From CAVSLM01 sp963728895 (GTDB taxonomy: Bacteria > Pseudomonadota > Gammaproteobacteria > JBBQDK01): a DNA stretch of 64,000 nucleotides. How positions within the stretch are numbered: position 1 is the stretch's first letter; every line of letters starts with the position of its first letter. The notes beneath the pieces are model-generated. The model worked only from the letters and a program-made list of their open reading frames with translations. It was not told the origin of the DNA and ran no database searches. The stretch lies in the NCBI GenBank assembly GCA_963728895.1, contig CAVSLM010000001.1, positions 496,001-560,000 on the forward strand. The letters are read 5' to 3'. Shown here one piece after another: positions 62,304-64,000 of the stretch. The position numbers and the translations under genes are program-made.

Positions 62304-62545
62304 CCTCCCCGCCCCTCGTATGACGATTCCCGGATTTTTGCCCAGTCCGCGTCTTTGTACTCTTCACGCAAGCCGTTTCCTCCGACACTCGCATCTCGAA
62401 GCTTGAACCTCGATGCGGATCGATCATTGCTCAGGACTTGCCGGATGCCCTGTTCAATGACGGCTCGCAGAGTCGTGTGCTTGCGGGCTGCATAAGCCTT
62501 GGCTTTCTTTGCCAGCTCGTCAGACAGGTCGATGGTGGTTTTCAT
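62300..62545 (-). CDS. vapB: VapB-type antitoxin
   Basis: 81 residues from ATG 62545. MKTTIDLSDELAKKAKAYAA and RKHTTLRAVIEQGIRQVL form a ribbon-helix-helix DNA-binding domain, and the C-terminal SVGGNGLREEYKDADW region would wrap the toxin. An in-frame start 15 bases earlier is possible. First gene of the pair. Confidence 0.88.
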   Translation of the reverse strand: MKTTIDLSDELAKKAKAYAARKHTTLRAVIEQGIRQVLSNDRSASRFKLRDASVGGNGLREEYKDADWAKIRESSYEGRGG

Positions 62546-62845
62546 GTTATGGGCACCCATATTGGTAGATAAGGGCTACCATGCTATGGGTTGTTATCGA
62601 GAATTTCAAGGTACAAACCGTCGGGCGACAGGTGTTGTCAATTTCACCGCTGAGCTATCCCGCGAATCCGTGGTTATTCGCTCCTGCGAGGTCGGCTTAT
62701 CGCGGAAGGCGCGCGACAAGGGAATTGATCGAGCAACTTGAAAAGCGATTGTCGTTGACATCCACGGCGGCTACTGATCCCCATCTCTTCAGCTCCGCAA
62801 CAGATGAAGACAAACTTCACCGCGCCGGAGAGGGGACATTTTTCG

Positions 62846-62872
62846 TAAATCGATCGAGTCTGACCCCATTGA
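62846..62872 (-). repeat. Dispersed motif, family E, at the nifQ breakpoint
   Basis: On the minus strand ATCAATGGGGTCAGACTCGA then TCGATTT. nifQ homology begins at once on its right side. Confidence 0.68.
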
Positions 62873-63216
62873 TCTGCGATCTGCTGCTCGGACACCGCAG
62901 CGACGACTCCGAGGAAACCGCCTGGCTGGCACGAGCCGTTGCCACGGCCTGCCTCGGCGAGAACCACTTGTGGCAGGACATGGGACTGCAGAACCGCGAC
63001 GCCATGTCCGCGCTGCTGCGCCGCCACTTTACCGCGCTGTTCGCCAAGAACACCGCGAGCATGAAGTGGAAGAAGTTCTTCTACAAGCAGCTCTGCGACC
63101 GCGCCGAGGTGCAGGTGTGTCGGGCGCCGAGCTGCAGCGTGTGCACCGATTACGCCCAGTGCTTCGGGTCGGAAAAGGGCGCACCGCCCGCTCCTGCCTT
63201 TCTGTCGTCTCCGTAA
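62870..63216 (+). pseudogene. nifQ: NifQ, 5'-truncated
   Basis: The frame reads LARAVATACLGENHLWQDMG, ALLRRHFTALFAKNTASMKW, KKFFYKQLCDRAEVQVCRAP and SCSVCTDYAQCFG. The C-x4-C-x2-C-x5-C cluster motif and WKKFFYKQLC are the NifQ signature; NifQ supplies molybdenum for nitrogenase cofactor. About 115 C-terminal residues remain of roughly 180-200, and the upstream frame has no NifQ start. No nif structural genes are in the window. Confidence 0.8.
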
Positions 63217-63725
63217 GCCCGGGCTGGCCCGGATATCTCTGAAGTGCCAGAATCTACCGAGCGTACTCCGGGGCCCGGTTTTAGCCTGGGGCGGGGCGGC
63301 ATCGGCCGCAGGGATTGCGGTACCCTTCCGTTGCGCGTGCTCCGACGAAACAGTACATGGCCGAACCCGATCACCAGCACATGGTCCGACCTGCGCCGCC
63401 TCGCGCAGGGGGTCCGCGCCGCCGCAGTTGCCGCACCCGGCGAGCGGCGGTCGCAAGCGCAGCCGCCGCCTTGGGGCGCGGGGTGGCGGTGCCCCGGTCC
63501 CCGCTGGCCACAGGCCCGGGGGACTTGCACACTTCAGTGGCCCTCGCCGCGCGTTCGGCCAGGCTTACCTGGAAGCGGCTGCGCGCCGGTGGTGGCCACG
63601 CAAGAGCCGGTGATCTGTGCTACCTCCCGCCGCTGGTCCTGCACCGTTGCCGCTTCCTGTGGAGGCGGCTGCGGCCGGACGGCGCGGCGGGGCGGCTGAG
63701 CCGGCAGACACCGGCTGCGCAGGCC
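63217..63725. other. Gap between nifQ remnant and last gene
   Basis: Very GC-rich. The last gene's frame is open back to an ATG at 63357, but the peptide there (Arg/Ala/Pro-rich) looks non-coding. Confidence 0.45.
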
Positions 63726-64000
63726 GTGGCCAAATGGCTGCGAAGGCGGATTCTTGCGAGCCAGCAGGGGCCACCCCTGGAGCGGCTGGCATGGGTGGTC
63801 AACTTTGGCATTCTGTGTCTGCTGGTGGTCGAGGCGATCGAGCTGACCCGCTCGCTGGTCGGCGATCGGGGAGCGGCCGAACCGGCGCGTGGAAGCGCCC
63901 ATGCCCAAGTGGGCGGCCGGAGCGCAACACCAGGGCGCGATCTCGGACGGCTCTCCATTTTCGGAAGATCCGAGGCGGATGCGCCCACCGCTCTCGACTC
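63726..64000 (+). CDS. Possible type II secretion protein GspC, N-terminal part (runs off window)
   Basis: An open frame to the right edge gives a basic cytoplasmic start (MAKWLRRRILASQQ), a single transmembrane span (LAWVVNFGILCLLVVEAI) and then LGRLSIFGRSEADAPTA. A single span followed by a linker and an LFG/IFG motif recalls GspC. GTG 63726 is a plausible start but there is no clear ribosome-binding site; ATG 63357 is an alternative. Only 91 codons are visible, so the call is weak. Confidence 0.35.
   Translation, partial: MAKWLRRRILASQQGPPLERLAWVVNFGILCLLVVEAIELTRSLVGDRGAAEPARGSAHAQVGGRSATPGRDLGRLSIFGRSEADAPTALD

Noticed and set aside
1..64000. CRISPR arrays, tRNA and rRNA genes
   Set aside because: No regularly spaced identical repeats with unique spacers were seen. 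No cloverleaf with a convincing T-arm/acceptor or rRNA-like segment was recognised by eye.

Overview
The window is high-GC DNA with a murA-hisG-hisD-hisC head, a short (HisZ-dependent type) hisG, isc-type fdx/hscA, glnK-amtB, and remains of dissimilatory-type aprBA and of nif/fix genes. This points to a beta- or gammaproteobacterium from a sulfur-oxidising, formerly nitrogen-fixing lineage. The lineage is an inference; there is no rRNA or tRNA gene in the window to place it.

Layout. 1-3670: murA end and hisGDC, intact and tightly packed. 3916-4950: a secreted GDSL esterase with a VPLPA-like C-terminal anchor. 5396-6720: an adenylylsulfate reductase locus with intact aprB between an apparent membrane-subunit stub and an aprA that has lost its middle. 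6810-10969: a two-subunit molybdenum hydroxylase and a GAF-AraC regulator. 11354-14402: alpha/beta hydrolase, Dps, a catalase stub and PPK2. 14964-19242: DUF599, SulP and ClC membrane proteins.

19721-27850 is the most interesting part: an integron. A minus-strand integron integrase with a perfect LexA box faces an attI-like core site. Plus-strand cassettes follow: a HigBA pair whose antitoxin stop lies inside attC, a second RelE/ParE-type pair, and a UvrD-like helicase with the start of a second gene. Two attC sites are interrupted by group II introns lying antisense to the cassettes, as group IIC-attC introns do: one full length with a frameshifted reverse transcriptase, one reduced to about 0.76 kb without the enzyme.

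28388-44630 is conventional: a two-component system, an MddA-like methyltransferase operon, a TPR protein, ferritin-like and CHRD proteins, an ECF sigma / anti-sigma / subtilase / outer-membrane operon, chemosensory debris, a phosphodiesterase-like protein and a glycosyltransferase. 44980-49879 holds SRPBCC and MFS genes, fixB/fixX/ferredoxin scars and glnK-amtB with a clear terminator. 50968-54118 holds small metabolic genes, fdx and a broken hscA. 54915-56945 holds a truncated tyrosine recombinase followed by attC-bounded cassettes with no integron integrase beside them (a CALIN). The end holds a DsrE-like protein, a second ClC (with CBS domains), VapBC, a 5'-truncated nifQ and the start of a possible GspC.

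Overall, core genes are intact, while respiratory-sulfur, nitrogen-fixation and mobile genes are broken by internal deletions and single-base indels. Several breakpoints lie beside short dispersed palindromic repeats, which suggests repeat-associated genome erosion. An assembly-error explanation for the single-base indels cannot be excluded from sequence alone.
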